Shown: piece by piece, positions 36,087-48,028 of the stretch | Layout: the number at the start of each line of letters is the position of its first letter | Position numbering within the stretch: the stretch's first letter is position 1 | NCBI GenBank assembly: GCA_963513935.1 | Contig: OY740767.1 | Coordinates: 78,976,060 to 79,040,059 of the forward strand | Reading direction: 5' to 3' | From: Aphrophora alni | Lineage: Eukaryota > Arthropoda > Insecta > Hemiptera > Aphrophoridae | DNA: 64,000 nucleotides | The notes under the pieces: generated by a model | Databases searched by the model: none | What the model was told of the DNA's origin: nothing | What the model saw: the letters and a program-made list of their open reading frames with translations, nothing else | Translations under genes and position numbers: made by a program

Positions 36087-36226
36087 AGAAACGATACTCT
36101 GGAAATTGTTACCCACAGAGAACCAAGTAAGGTTTGTGATTACAAGGGAAACATATTGTACTTTATCTGATAAACAAAATATTGTTTTTATATACCATTA
36201 CAATGAAGTTGTCTCCTGTTTAAAAG
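36087..36226 (+). CDS. internal coding exon, product unknown
   Basis: The 140-nt block is bounded by a textbook acceptor (ttttattttttttcag) and a textbook donor (AAAAG|GTGAGT). It is open in one frame: one base completing a codon, 46 codons, one base over. The peptide begins ETILWKLLPTENQVRFVITR and continues ETYCTLSDKQNIVFIYHYNE, ending VVSCLK. The alternation of hydrophobic and polar residues suggests beta-strands, possibly a propeller or an IG-like sheet, but no family is recognised. The next good acceptor, at 36620 (gctaataa branch site, ttatatttttcag), would add a Val codon and an immediate TAG, so this may be the penultimate exon of a plus-strand gene. Preceding exons were not found. 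Confidence 0.5.
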
Positions 36227-36889
36227 GTGAGTGGTTTAACGCATAAATAAGGGTTATTGGAAATGAAAAGAGATAACGACGTTAAGCGCGTAGACACAGC
36301 CCTCTACATCTTGATTAAATATATAGAGAGCGAGTTAATAGATAATTAAATTGAGGAAGCACGAAACGCTTCAAAACATCACGTGCGATAAATCTAATCT
36401 TGTTGGGTAAACTCTACTTCAGAATCAGTGCAATGCTTTGATATAGCACCTTCATCATGGGAGTGCAGTGAATGTCCACACACTAAAGTTTTAATGACTG
36501 TGTTTAAAACAAATTGTATTATATTTATTTATGTTATAACTGAACATCTTTTCTAGTTCTAAAATGTTGACAATAATATTTATTATACTTTTTGGGCTGC
36601 TAATAAGTTATATTTTTCAGTGTAGGAGAAATATAAGGAAATTTAAATACATGTTAACTACGTACATAATTTAAACATTAAGTTTATTTTTTCAAATAAT
36701 ATAAACTATAATAATTATTGAGCAAGTTAAATTTGACGTCACATACTATTTGATTACTCTTAACATACTGTTTAAGTAAGAATAATTGTAGATTTTAATT
36801 TCATTCATGGCACGTACAACTTTTTAATATTGAAGTATATATTTTTTTAATTTAAACATCTTGATTTGTATCCAAATCACACAATATAT

Positions 36890-37351
36890 AATATTTATAT
36901 TTACCTTATATTATCTTTCATGTGACTTACTTCGTCTAGGATTGACGCGTTTCGGAACTATATTTCATCATTAGAAAATTCTCGTTCGTAGAGGTCTTCA
37001 AATATTAAGATATTTTAACAGAATAAAACACATAACTAAACATAATAAACACAATGTTAATCACTATTGCAAGTCCAATGTATTATACAATACAGTGAAG
37101 AGAACTTGAGATAAGTTAACTCGCAGTCTGTAATACGGTCCCATGAGCGTGCTGTACATCCTATTTAACAAAAATGAATATGATAAAAATTATGTTCACT
37201 GTGTTTATTGTTGTGGTTTATTTTGTTAAAATATCTTATTGTTTGACGACCTATACGAGTGGTAATTTCTGATCATGGAACATAGTATGAATCTCGTCAA
37301 TCCTAGACGAGCAAAGTCACATGATGGATAACATGAGGTAGATATAAATAT
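36890..37351. mobile_element. PLE terminal repeats in inverted pair (family C)
   Basis: Arms about 36890-36988 (minus-oriented) and 37255-37351 (plus-oriented) are diverged reverse complements sharing gtcaatcctagacga, aagtcacatga and gataaatataaatatt-like tails. Each has a hammerhead-like core. About 265 bp of AT-rich sequence without a frame separates them. It has the same architecture as the coding copy at 40881-41974, but the interior is not recognisable. Confidence 0.5.
36944..36974 (-). ncRNA. hammerhead-like motif, family C
   Basis: Minus strand: CUAAUGA (one change from CUGANGA), extra U, stem gaa/uuc, GAAAC, loop GC and GUC, so stem III and the cleavage triplet are ideal. The diverged plus copy at 37268 supplies the complementary information (CUGAU, GGAA), so the ancestral stem was probably GGAA/UUCC. 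Confidence 0.45.
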
Positions 37352-38663
37352 TGTAATTATTTTTTTTAATTACTATTAAAATTTAAAATAGACTTAAGTC
37401 TAAATGACACTTAAGCATTACACAGACTGTCTCTTTTTAAACTGAGTTTTTGTTGGTGGATGCATGTTACCCATATATTTTAGTAATACCTCCCACCTCA
37501 AATAATAGCTCTTGTTTATGGCTCTGTCACAAGAGAAGATTTTTCTTGAGAGGCAGCATTGCCGTGATAGATTTTTAAGAAGCAAAACAATAGTTCAGAT
37601 AGTGTAGTTTACACAGGGAAGAAAAACTAAGGTCATTTAATTTCTGCGTTACATGTGTTACAGTAGTATTGATCAATCTGAAAATACCCCAAAATCTACC
37701 TTGAGATCCATTTCCATTATGCGTTCTGCCAATAGATAAAAAAATACTTCCACTCTTAGTTTCCTGTTGTAGCTCTCTCTCTAGGTAGATAATAATTATA
37801 ATTGTTGCTTTACAAGATGTTTATAAATCAACAATGATCATGTTGGTTAATGGTGATTTTGATTTAACAGCTTACAATAGGTTTTGTTCTAAATAATGCA
37901 GGAATTGTCAACCTACCTGTGAATAGTTCAGACCTAAATGATATTGAACGTCATTCTCTAGGACAATATAGGAGTATCTAGGGTTAAGGAAAATTATAAG
38001 ATCATATAATATACGCATGGGTTGAAAAATACCTCAATTACGTATTTTGAAAAGGTCAGCATCTGTTTGAGAAACTACCAAGATGCCAGAAGAAGTTTTC
38101 AAATGAGTTCCGTAAAACAAACAAAAATTCAATTAGTTTCAGTTAGGATATCATTTTTGAAATTCAACTTAATGAGGATATTGGGGAAGAAAAGTGATCT
38201 GTAGTAATGGATTACCGATCAGAGACTCAAACAGTCAAAGAGCGTAAGATGAGCAAATATTTATTCCGATAGACATAATTATTTAGGTAAAGAATATATG
38301 GTGTAAAATCAGTGAATTTTATTCTAGCAATTGGTCAATATTTACATGTTTTATAGCCATTTTAATCGATAATTTTCAAAGTTAGATATTTCTACCAACG
38401 TTTGAGAAATGGTTGTGTCAGAATTAGTACCCATAATTGCCAACTAATGATTGATTGTCTTGTCTCATTAAGAAAGGTACCATGAGAGCCATTCAAATAA
38501 GGTTAGTTGATCTGGTTCTACCTGTAGACAAACTTCCTAAAATAATACTTTTTAAAGCAATACTGATAAACCGATCTCTCACAGCTTAGCAATGTGATTG
38601 GTCTCAAACAGAATAATGTCTCTAATAAAATTTATTCCGCTATATGTTCTGTAAACAGAAACA

Positions 38664-38716
<53 letters not shown>

Positions 38717-39649
38717 CAAAGTGTTTTTTGAAGATAGTAGTTTTGCATTCATAATACATAGTTATTGCATTAAACAATTTAGTATATTTAGTAAATAATT
38801 TATACAACATTTTCATACTGCAATATTTTTTCTGATAACCGTAAGTCTCTAAATTACGAAGAGATTATAATTGTTAACGCTATAACATAAAATTGCTTGA
38901 GGGTTGGAAGAATTTATAACCTTAATGTTGGACACTTTTAATTAATTATCTTTATTATTTATAATAAGAACAGGAGAGAAACTCTCGTAGCCCTTTCAAT
39001 AGTTCAGTGAAAAATCTTCTGCAGTGAGATAAACTTTTTATTTATTATATTCATCTTTTGCTATAGATTATTTTTTGAATAATTGTAATCTTTTCAAATT
39101 GTTATTTTTTAATTGTTATTGTAAAATAAAATATAGTTTGTATTGATATCTATTATGATTAAATTCAATTTCTCCTAATTTTATTTAAATTACTTTTTAT
39201 TTGATTTATTTTTATGTTTCATTCTAAAACATAATTAAATAGTTTATTGGATGATTACTATGATGTTATTAATCTGTTCAACCATTATGAAACTTGTGTA
39301 CCAGTATTAGATGTTTGTTGTTTGACTCACTGATGTGAACTGAATGATTATTTTAAAATTAAATGTTATAAATCTTTTTAAATTACATGGAAAAAGGTGG
39401 ATTTTTAATTCTTTTCACTTACTACTCAAAAAGTGTTTGTAACTTTTTGTTCGTGACACTTACTTTTCTGTTATTATAGTACATGAGGTAAGTCTTTAAT
39501 GGAGTGTAATTCCAGAGGTGAATTTGAATTCAAAGCCTGGAATGGACTGATTATATCCTACCTATTCTTAATTGTGTTTGTCAGTCAACCTTGAAGTTGT
39601 AACGAATAAACAAACAAACCTATTCCAGATTCTAGTGTATTATGCTAAG
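37352..39649. other. intergenic, one microsatellite
   Basis: TA tract at 38668-38714. A consensus donor at 39488 (acatgag|gtaagtc) preceded by a good acceptor only 8 nt away is not interpretable. No gene recognised. Confidence 0.45.
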
Positions 39650-40485
39650 AAAAAAAGAAGAACCAGCGTATTCCTCTAGAAAGGTAGTAACCAGAGTATC
39701 TCACTATTATAGAACGCTACATATTCCGTCAGAAAGAGTAGAAACGGCGTAATCCAATAGAATAGCTGTTAAGATTTGTCAATATGTCATACTCTGAAAA
39801 CTATAATAGAAAACAACTGAAACAATACCCATAAAGTATAAGCTTGCACAGTGTTGACATTTTATCTACTACAGTACTACAATTTACAAGTGATAAAAAC
39901 ATAATTCTATATTATACATCAATATGATATGATACAACTTCTACAAGTGGAATAGGATGTAGCAAATTCTGCTAGAAATTTAAGAACCACCATATCCCGC
40001 TAGCATTGAACCCAGCGTGTTCCGATAGAAAAAAAAAGAAATAATGTATTACGGTAGAAAAGTTATATATGTCGATAAATAACCTTCTGAAAACGATAAT
40101 AGAATACAAGGCATTTATTTTTGTATTATTATGTATAACTACAATATCTATGACAAAAGTTAAACTTTTATTTTGAAATGTATAATAACATACATCAATA
40201 TGAAATCGTACATGCAGTTCGAGTAGAATAGGATCCAGAATATTCCCCCAAAAATTCAAAACGAGCTTATTCTGCTAGAAATTAACCATTGTATTTAACT
40301 TTAATAGGACCTAACGTATTCCGATAGAATAGGACCCAGCGATTTCCGTTAGAATTAGTAGAGTATATCAAGAGTGTAATACTTTTAAATGGTAACATAA
40401 TACAATGTATAAGACACAAATAAATATGTATACACTTATATAACTGTAACTGTTAGTGTATTACTACAGTATCTGTGAAACAAAG

Positions 40486-40531
<46 letters not shown>

Positions 40532-40560
40532 GTATTTTCTGCTAAAATAACAAATTTATG
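39650..40560. repeat. diverged higher-order tandem repeat, unit about 280-290 bp
   Basis: Blocks at 39795-39965, 40090-40260 and 40370-40480 share landmarks in the same order: ctgaaaacgataatagaa, tactacagtatctgtga, acatcaatatga and a shorter motif accagcgtattccgatagaa. That short motif itself repeats every 28-32 bp near 39657-39770 and 40300-40370. A TA tract at 40488-40527 ends the array. A 95-codon minus-strand frame inside is not credible as a gene. Confidence 0.5.
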
Positions 40561-40931
40561 TCAGACGTTCAACAGATCTACTAGGAATGAATCTTTGCTT
40601 AGTGAATATTAGCTTGTCTTTCGGCAGCTTGACTTTGATTGATCTCCTCTCCTGAAAAATTCTGCTTTATAATATAGTCCTATGTTGCCATGGTAACGAC
40701 TCGCAGTTGGGTACTTGGACATTGCTAATACATTGCATTCATACACCAGTAAGGTAGTAGAGGATATTTTCTATTATGTATACTAAAATCTACTTTTTAC
40801 TTTGTTGTTTGTTTACCTAGGAAACACTTATCAGTTGTATACTTTGATAAACATGTTTTTGGTTCCAAGTCACAATTTAAATAAAATATTTAATTACCTT
40901 AGGTCCGTCTTGTGACTTCGTTGTTGATTGC

Positions 40932-40971
40932 TTCTTACATGTTTCGAGGCCGTAACCCCATCATCAGAAAA
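40932..40971 (-). ncRNA. hammerhead-like motif, family D
   Basis: Minus strand: stem I UUUU/AGAA (one G-U), core CUGAUGA, extra U, stem GGGG/CCUC with loop UUACGG, GAAAC, loop AU, cleavage triplet GUA. The core matches consensus. The plus-strand partner at 41884-41923 has A9 changed to C and a damaged stem, so only the left copy looks potentially functional. Confidence 0.5.
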
Positions 40972-41039
40972 TTACTTTGTTCACTTTGAAGAACTCGTCA
41001 TTGATTATATTAAAAAACGTCATTGATTATTCTCAGAAA

Positions 41040-41690
41040 ATGGCAGCCTTCCACTGCTTCATACATAGACTTCTCACAATGACATTAAACAAGATAGAAT
41101 ACTATAATGAAATAAACATCATCAAACACATAGCAGAAGCCAACGGATACAAGAGTTCCTTAATAGACACAATGATTAAAAGCCATAATAAAAAACTCAA
41201 TAGAAAGAACTCAGATAACAACATACCTAGAATCAACAAATACATTTCCTCAGATTACATGAACCTCCTACCAAATGTGTTAAATAAAATTTTCAAAAAA
41301 CACAATATCACTCTTGCATTCCGTACAAACAATAGCATCTCATCATCTCTTAAATATAGAACCGACACCCCCATAGAATATAAATCTAGGGTTTACAAAA
41401 TAAAATGTCCGGAATGTGACAAATATTATATAGGACAGACCGGGAGACGTTTCATGGACCGCTTTGAAGAACACCTTCCCTGTAATAAAACCAGCATTGC
41501 TAAATCAAATTACCAGTCCAGTGTAGAGGCAATGCACGTTTGCGCTAAAGGCAGATTATTGAATGCGAAGGAAGAATTCGAGATTTATAGAGGGTTCAAA
41601 AACGATCCAGTTAACATCTTGAACGACAAACTCTCCTTCCAATCGCATCAACTATATGATACAGCCTTGAAACATCTTCAGAAGGCTTAA
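41040..41690 (+). pseudogene. PLE protein C-terminal part with GIY-YIG endonuclease
   Basis: An uninterrupted frame of 216 residues from ATG 41040. Residues 1-55 (MAAFHCFIHRLLTMTLNK, NIIKHIAEANGYKSSLID) match the thumb/linker after the reverse transcriptase palm. HNITLAFRTNNSISSSLK precedes the nuclease. About residues 121-150 read RVYKIKCPECDKYYIGQTGR then RFMDRFEEHL, giving the GIY-YIG-type pair (VYK...YYIG), the CxxC knuckle peculiar to PLEs, and the catalytic Arg region. The tail ends with CAKGRLLNAKEEFEIYR and LSFQSHQLYDTAL, as in PLE proteins. The nuclease nicks DNA for target-primed reverse transcription. The canonical full protein is roughly 800 residues, so about three quarters is missing. 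It is a fragment without its own promoter, although open and therefore fairly young. Confidence 0.8.
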
Positions 41691-41974
41691 CATGATTCGT
41701 TATCAGCAATATTAATGACTTCGACTAGCAGTACTCCTATAGACACGACAGAGCACACAATGTCAGACAAGCTCATATAATGTGTTTTTATTGTTTTTAT
41801 TTTTGTGTCAGTGTATGTTCTTGTGTTAAAATGTGTTTTTTAATATAATGAATTACGCGTTCTTCAAAGTGTGAACAAAGTAATTTTCTGATGCTGGGGT
41901 TACGGTATCGAAACATGTAAGAAGCAATCAACAACGAAGTCACAAGAAGGACCTAAGGTAATTAAATATTTTAT

Positions 41975-43051
41975 GTATACTTTGTTCTGTCTCCACAATT
42001 AACTCAATTCCAAAGGTCGGACGAACATTTCGTGATTGTTACATTTTACATTATTTATAAATGTATTCGGTTTGATTGAAATAAAATCAAAAAAGCCATA
42101 AAATTGCTCTTACGTGTTTACCACCATTACTAGTATTGTAGCTATTGAAAATAATTACCGTACGTGGATAGGCCTAATCAAATTCTACATAAATGAAAAT
42201 ATTATGCTTCATTATCATCTAAAATGATTTTGTATATTGTACTTACCTAGATTCATTTATCAGAAAGAAAGCAGAGATTTGGATCGACAATTTATTATGA
42301 TTGTTTTTGTTCATGATTGTAATTTTCAATAAAGAAAATAATTTATATAGGAGCACTCATAAATAAATAGCATTTTGAAAAATATTTACTATCCAAAATG
42401 TCTACTTTTTCTATAACAATTGATTTTCTGTACCTTTTCTAGTAAAGATATATAAATCAAGCTCAACTGAATAATGTTTATGTCTATATTCATGGGTACA
42501 GATCCAATTATGCATTACTGCAAATCAAATAATGTTTATAATTAAGACAATCTGTGCAATGTTTTCATTTCATTTGCATAAGTAATATTTGAAAAGGAGA
42601 AATTAATTTCGTATTGTTTTACGGTTTTAATCGTGATCAAAATTCGTACATTTATGTAAATGAGACATTCTTAAGTAATTATTTATTCTGTATCAGGCTA
42701 TGATAACGAAAATCTATTTAGGGTGATACTTCAAATTATTTCAATGTTTCTAAATTTTACGAAATCTGTGTATTTTAAAAAAATACGTTTGTGTTATGTA
42801 TATTTTAGGTTTCATATTGTTTAGATTTCCAGGGTTTTTAAAATAGTCGTCCGCAATTTTGTATCCTGAAATTCTATATAAGATATTAAAATTTTCATTT
42901 ATACCTTGTAAAATACACTACTATTAGAAACGATTTATTGCTAACTTGGGAGCAATGTGGTTACTTAGGAGCTGACATAGGTGTTAATTAAAGGAAAATG
43001 ATTAAGATTAGGTGATCATTAGGAAGTGTCTATTGTACCCAGAGGTCGGAT
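41975..43051. other. intergenic, no gene seen
   Basis: AT-rich. A consensus minus-strand donor at 42250 lacks a bounded exon. Confidence 0.45.
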
Positions 43052-43183
43052 CTAATTACTGGCTGACTCGCTCAAGTGTAAACCCCCATACAATTTTAGC
43101 AAATGTTTGTCCTGCCCTGTAGTAAGGACGTCTAGCAGCTTCCTCCTTATCGATGCTGACAATGTTCCCGAGAGTATTTCAAT

Positions 43184-43314
<131 letters not shown>

Positions 43315-44023
43315 ACAATTACAGAGTACGTTCAGTCCACAGTCGGATATATGAATCCAAAACCCAAACATAAATCTCAATTCAGGCGACTATGTAGACG
43401 CATCGCTAGATGAAGGTTCTCAGAGCTGGTACGATTGAATTGAACTGTCGGTAATGGAGCGGTCTGTTGTCCTGTATGCGACGGGGCAGTGTTCGGCATT
43501 CTGTTCTATCTGTAGTGTAAAATCAAACGGAACTATACACCGTTCTATCATTTGTCTGTCGAGAGAGACATACAATGCGGACTGGAAGGAGGTACAATTG
43601 TAAGATAGTATAACTCTCATCGCCTCTAGATCCTGTCAAAAGTCGTTGTATATTCGCTGCGACTTCATAACCCTTAGTGTAAAGAACTCCTCCAATTCGT
43701 CAAGCCGTCCTTCAGCGTAAGCAGTCATCTATAAAACGGGAACGTCACTACAATGAGCGGGTCTTTGGTCAGACTCGTTAAAATAACAAAAATAGTTTAA
43801 AAACATAACTTACACTGGAAACAGCTGGTAGATGTTGAGGGGATTGTGCCACTACATCTGTGCCGCTACAATACGATGATCCAACTGACTCTGTTGCTGC
43901 TACGACGTCTATAGGCCCAGGTACTTCTACATTCGTTAAATGTGACGGTCCAACTATCTCTGTAGCCATTACGCCTGTAGAATACCGCCAAGATATTCTG
44001 ATGAATTTTGAAAGAAATTGCAA

Positions 44024-44025
<2 letters not shown>

Positions 44026-44093
<68 letters not shown>
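44026..44093. repeat. (GT)n microsatellite
   Basis: About 34 GT dinucleotides. On the minus strand it is (CA)n, either in-frame His-Thr codons or the intronic tract before the acceptor attcatcag at 43998-44006. Confidence 0.95.
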
Positions 44094-44095
<2 letters not shown>

Positions 44096-44229
44096 CATTC
44101 TTCTTTGTTCTCTCACGGTAACAATCTCTCTAAGTCGGCCCATTCCAGGCTTACCCTTCTCACTTGATTTACCTTTTTTGTTGCAATGTTGGGAATGATT
44201 GCTAATTTTTCAATTGATAAGCGACTAAA

Positions 44230-44300
44230 GATACCTCAGTTGGTAGAGCATTCGAACGTACACACAAAGTTCCTGAGTTCCATTTCCAGTCCAGATCGTA
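44230..44300 (+). repeat. tRNA-like sequence, probably a SINE head
   Basis: ctcagttggtagagca is an excellent RNA polymerase III A box with a paired D stem (ctc/gag). About 40 bp later, gagttccatttccagtcc resembles a degraded B box. The anticodon arm does not fold, so this is a tRNA-derived SINE or tRNA pseudogene rather than a working tRNA. Confidence 0.4.
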
Positions 44301-47300
44301 TACTTTTCCTCTTGAAATATAACCGTATTTTCAATTCAACTATATTAAAAATCACAATAAAAAAAAAAGTTATATATGATGTAACTTTATTTATATTATT
44401 TCTACTTTTAATACAGAAAATTCTCAACTATAGGGAATCTAGCTAGGGATTAGATTGCCAACGGTTGGGTATTTGTGCAAAAGAACCGTTACGTATACAT
44501 TTAAATTAAAAAGTTAAACTATTTTCTCTGTTTCCCAAGATAATTTTGTAGAATTGTAAAGTTTTTGTTATGTTTTTTAGTAGTGTGACAACTATATGGT
44601 ATGTAGTGATTTTATTATTTCATTAATTTTTGAAAATTATGTTGTCTTTCTATCTGTTTTCAAGCCACACTAGATATTGTCCAAAGTAAAGTTGCTTTGT
44701 TCACTTACTATTTGATATAGTCTAAGAAGGTTAACACATTTTTTCCCCCAAGAAACACTTCTTTGTAAAAGTCCTCTTATTTTCGTGAAGTGTCTGTTGT
44801 GGTAACTTGCGAGTTTTCTTTAATTTTGTGATTTACTTAACTTAAGTTAGAAGTATTACATGATTGCTAGACATCTATCTAAGTTTTTCAAAACCCACTG
44901 TATAATAACCATATACTTCGTCCAACTTGGATCATATTTCTTAGAAGTCAATATGATCTTGTAAACAAATTGCAATATTGATAACAAAGATTTTTTCGGA
45001 GTAATTTATAACGTCAAACTAAGTGATTATATCTTGTAATGTACAACTAGCGGGATATTTGAGGTAATTTACCTTGTATCATAATTCTAGAGTCTCCATA
45101 AAATGGAAGATTAAAAATTGAAAAAATCTTCGAATTGTTTAGATGAAACTTTTTGTTGAACAAATGTGGATAATTTAATGAGTGTGGTATATATATAGGG
45201 AGTTTGCACAGGCAGTGGTAATTTTATTGTGAATGCGATGAGAAAAGAGTTCTTCCGAATTTGTTTACTAATCTAAGATCTGCAGTTAAGAGCCAGGTAT
45301 TTTTATTAACTCCAAAGACTTTACCCAAAATAATTTTAGACTCTAATTGCAGGACTACTTTAGCTAAAATCTCTATATAATAAATATAATATGGTAGTTA
45401 AACTAGGAAAAGTTAAAATATATAAAATATATGTGGTATATTTAAAATACGTGTATTTAATAAAGTTAAAATTGTGGAAAATTTATGGCTGCTTCATGAA
45501 AAATGTTCTGCGTATAATATGTATCAAATTAATACATTTAAATTAGGATATGTATTTTCTCCCTATTACTATTAATTTGGAGTTGGTATTACTATATTTT
45601 TGAAAATTTTATATTGGAAGTTTAATGTCATAAGTGATATCTGACGAACCCAAATCTGACGAACCCAAATCTGACTAAAATCAAAGCAGGTACATTTTTT
45701 GAATATTTTACAAATTTATATTACAATTTTTTTTAGGAATTACATTGCGGAAACATTTAACAAGAATACGACAAACTATGAAACTAAAGAATGTTAATAA
45801 TCACCGGAATCATGCCCGTAAATGTAACTATATAATCACACTTTCGAAATAAAAATTCATTATTTTATATATGCTATGAAACTAACACAATCCAAATTGT
45901 AAAGTGATAATGATTTGTTGAGTTCGTAATTTATTTGTATTGACAATTAAATGTTTCATATTTTAAATTTTACAATAAATTTTAATAACTATTTGTGAAT
46001 ATTATTAGCTTGTATTGTAAGTGTAAAACTTATTCGATTTCAAATTTCAAATAATTTTATAAAATTATAATAATAGTATTTTAAATTAATATATAAAGGA
46101 CGTTTTATGTACATTTTACGCAAAGTAGTTTTTTTTTAAAGTTTATATTCGCACTTATACAAAAATCTCATTCATATAAAATTAGATTAAAATTAAAACA
46201 ATTAAATGACGAGTTCTGCGTCCAAAATGACGACGTTGATTGTACATATTATCGGACAAACGAAGGATTTACATTCAACAAGGGACGCTCCTTGAATTAT
46301 TTAAGCCAAGGGAAAAATAGGATTAATTTATTATTGAAAAAAAAATTACAGTTTTTCTGCTTTAGATTGAGGAGTACCATGAATGTATATCCCCATTGTT
46401 TCTGAAGTGTTTTATTCAATCACAACCAAAATCACTTAATAATTATTAAACATACATTAACATAATATCAAATTGATACATCATAATCACTATATCTAAA
46501 ATAAACAAAGTCTGAACAAAATCTAATCAAATTTAGAATACCAAAAATAAAATAAATATCAAGCGTTTACAACAAATATTAAAATTTAAAGATTTCAAAA
46601 TCCATTATTACAAATTAGCTAACATAGTGATCTCACGATATATGCCATTTTATTCAAAGAAGCTACAGAAATCTGAAATTAAACCAGAAAAAAATATAAC
46701 TTAAAATTGTAAATATAAAAATATTACGAGAAAATTTTCAATGTGTATAGTAATTAAGTAATTATTTGTGTATTTAGAAAATTAAGTATTTCTTTTATTC
46801 CAAAAAGTTATTATTGAGAGAGCTGTACACAAATAATACTTAGTTCTTTCTAGAAATATGTTTGAATATCATATATAATAAAATACAAAGTTATATTTTT
46901 TTTAAAATAGTAATAATTGTTATTGAAATTATTTATTTTGTCGTTACCTATCGTTATATATTTTTTTCCTCCTAGGTTCCCGGGGCACATTATATTTGAA
47001 GGGTGTCCAAAATGTCTGAGAATAGGTAAATAGGTTGTAATTGTTAAATTCAAAGAATTTAAAACATTCAGGGTATGTTTTGAGACTTCTAAACAAGAAT
47101 TTTTAATAAATTTGAAATTTTTGCTACTTTTGGGACGTCACCATAGAGGACATCTCATATTTTTATAAGATAACCTTCTACTGAGTGACAACATTATTAT
47201 TTTATTTTTTAGACGATAAAATAGCGTCAATAAAAGATTGATATGATACGACAACCTTAACCATATTGGGGATCAATTTCGTTAATGCTACCGTTTGATT

Positions 47301-47911
47301 TGTCACTTACATTGAACAAATATTTTTTTAAACTTTTCAATGTGAGTGACCTAAATAAATTCAAAATTGTAGTTGGGAATAGTCCCTTCTATAGGGGACG
47401 AGGATGTATCACAATAACATTATGTTTTAGCCTCTATTAAGTGCTAAGTATAACGATATTTACGCTAATATCAATGCTATAACGTGAAAATTTATTATTG
47501 TAAATTATTTATATCCAAATAATGAGTAGCTCAATGAATTCATTACACTAAAGACACTTTAATATATAAGAAAACTTTAATTCCAAGCGAAAAGGAAAAA
47601 TATTTTCTTTGCGAAATTTTTAAAATCGCTCGCTTTACATTCTACTTGTCAACGATACAAAGTTAAATCAATTCTTGACGTACTGTACAATCTAAGCATG
47701 TATGTTAAGTATAATACTCGGCTACCTGTCGATTCAAAAATTATGCTAAAATTGGCCTTCTCCTAATTAGGAGTTGGCCGAACGTACGTACTAGGCAAAG
47801 GAAGTGTTATACATCGATTATTGTTTGACGAGAGCTACTTTATGAATAATTTGTTTTCCCATAAATCTTGAAGACAGCTATAATTACTTTCATACTTTTT
47901 TTTTCTTTCAG
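44301..47911. other. intergenic, minor repeats
   Basis: A 15-bp tandem (atctgacgaacccaa, about 2.5 copies) lies at 45640-45675. A palindrome ctcctaattaggag flanked by ggcc on both sides lies at 47754-47779. No gene recognised. Confidence 0.5.
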
Positions 47912-48028
47912 GTACATCAAAAAATAGAAGTGAAAAAATATAAAAAAAGAAGAATATTGGAGGACTCAAATAGGGTGAAGGGGGAAACCATTCAATCTAT
48001 CTCACTCCATTTTCCTGCCAAATCATGA
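47912..48028 (+). CDS. possible terminal exon, 38 codons
   Basis: One of the strongest acceptors in the window (catactttttttttctttcag) is followed in phase 0 by 38 open codons and TGA. The peptide begins VHQKIEVKKYKKRRILEDSN and ends SLHFPAKS. KKYKKRR resembles a nuclear localisation signal. Base composition is less AT-rich than the flanks. No family recognised. The exon at 36087 ends in a different phase, so at least one further exon would be needed to link them. Confidence 0.33.
   Translation, partial: VHQKIEVKKYKKRRILEDSNRVKGETIQSISLHFPAKS

Larger units (their letters stand above)
40881..41974 (+). mobile_element. 5'-truncated PLE with inverted terminal repeats (family D)
   Basis: Left arm 40881-40994 and right arm 41859-41974 are reverse complements over about 115 bp with scattered differences. 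Both carry the hammerhead-like core and the segment gaagcaatcaacaacgaagt. Between them lies an open frame for the C-terminal part of a PLE protein. The element is about 1.1 kb, whereas a full PLE is several kb, and the reverse transcriptase catalytic core is missing. The right arm follows the frame in sense, as a 3' pLTR; the left arm is the inverted copy. Confidence 0.75.

Noticed and set aside
36350..36460. ttgaggaagcacgaaacgc (plus) and atgatgaaggtgctatatc (minus) resemble PLE hammerhead ends facing each other
   Set aside because: Core positions and the GAAAC/GUH combination are not both present in either copy; too degenerate to call.
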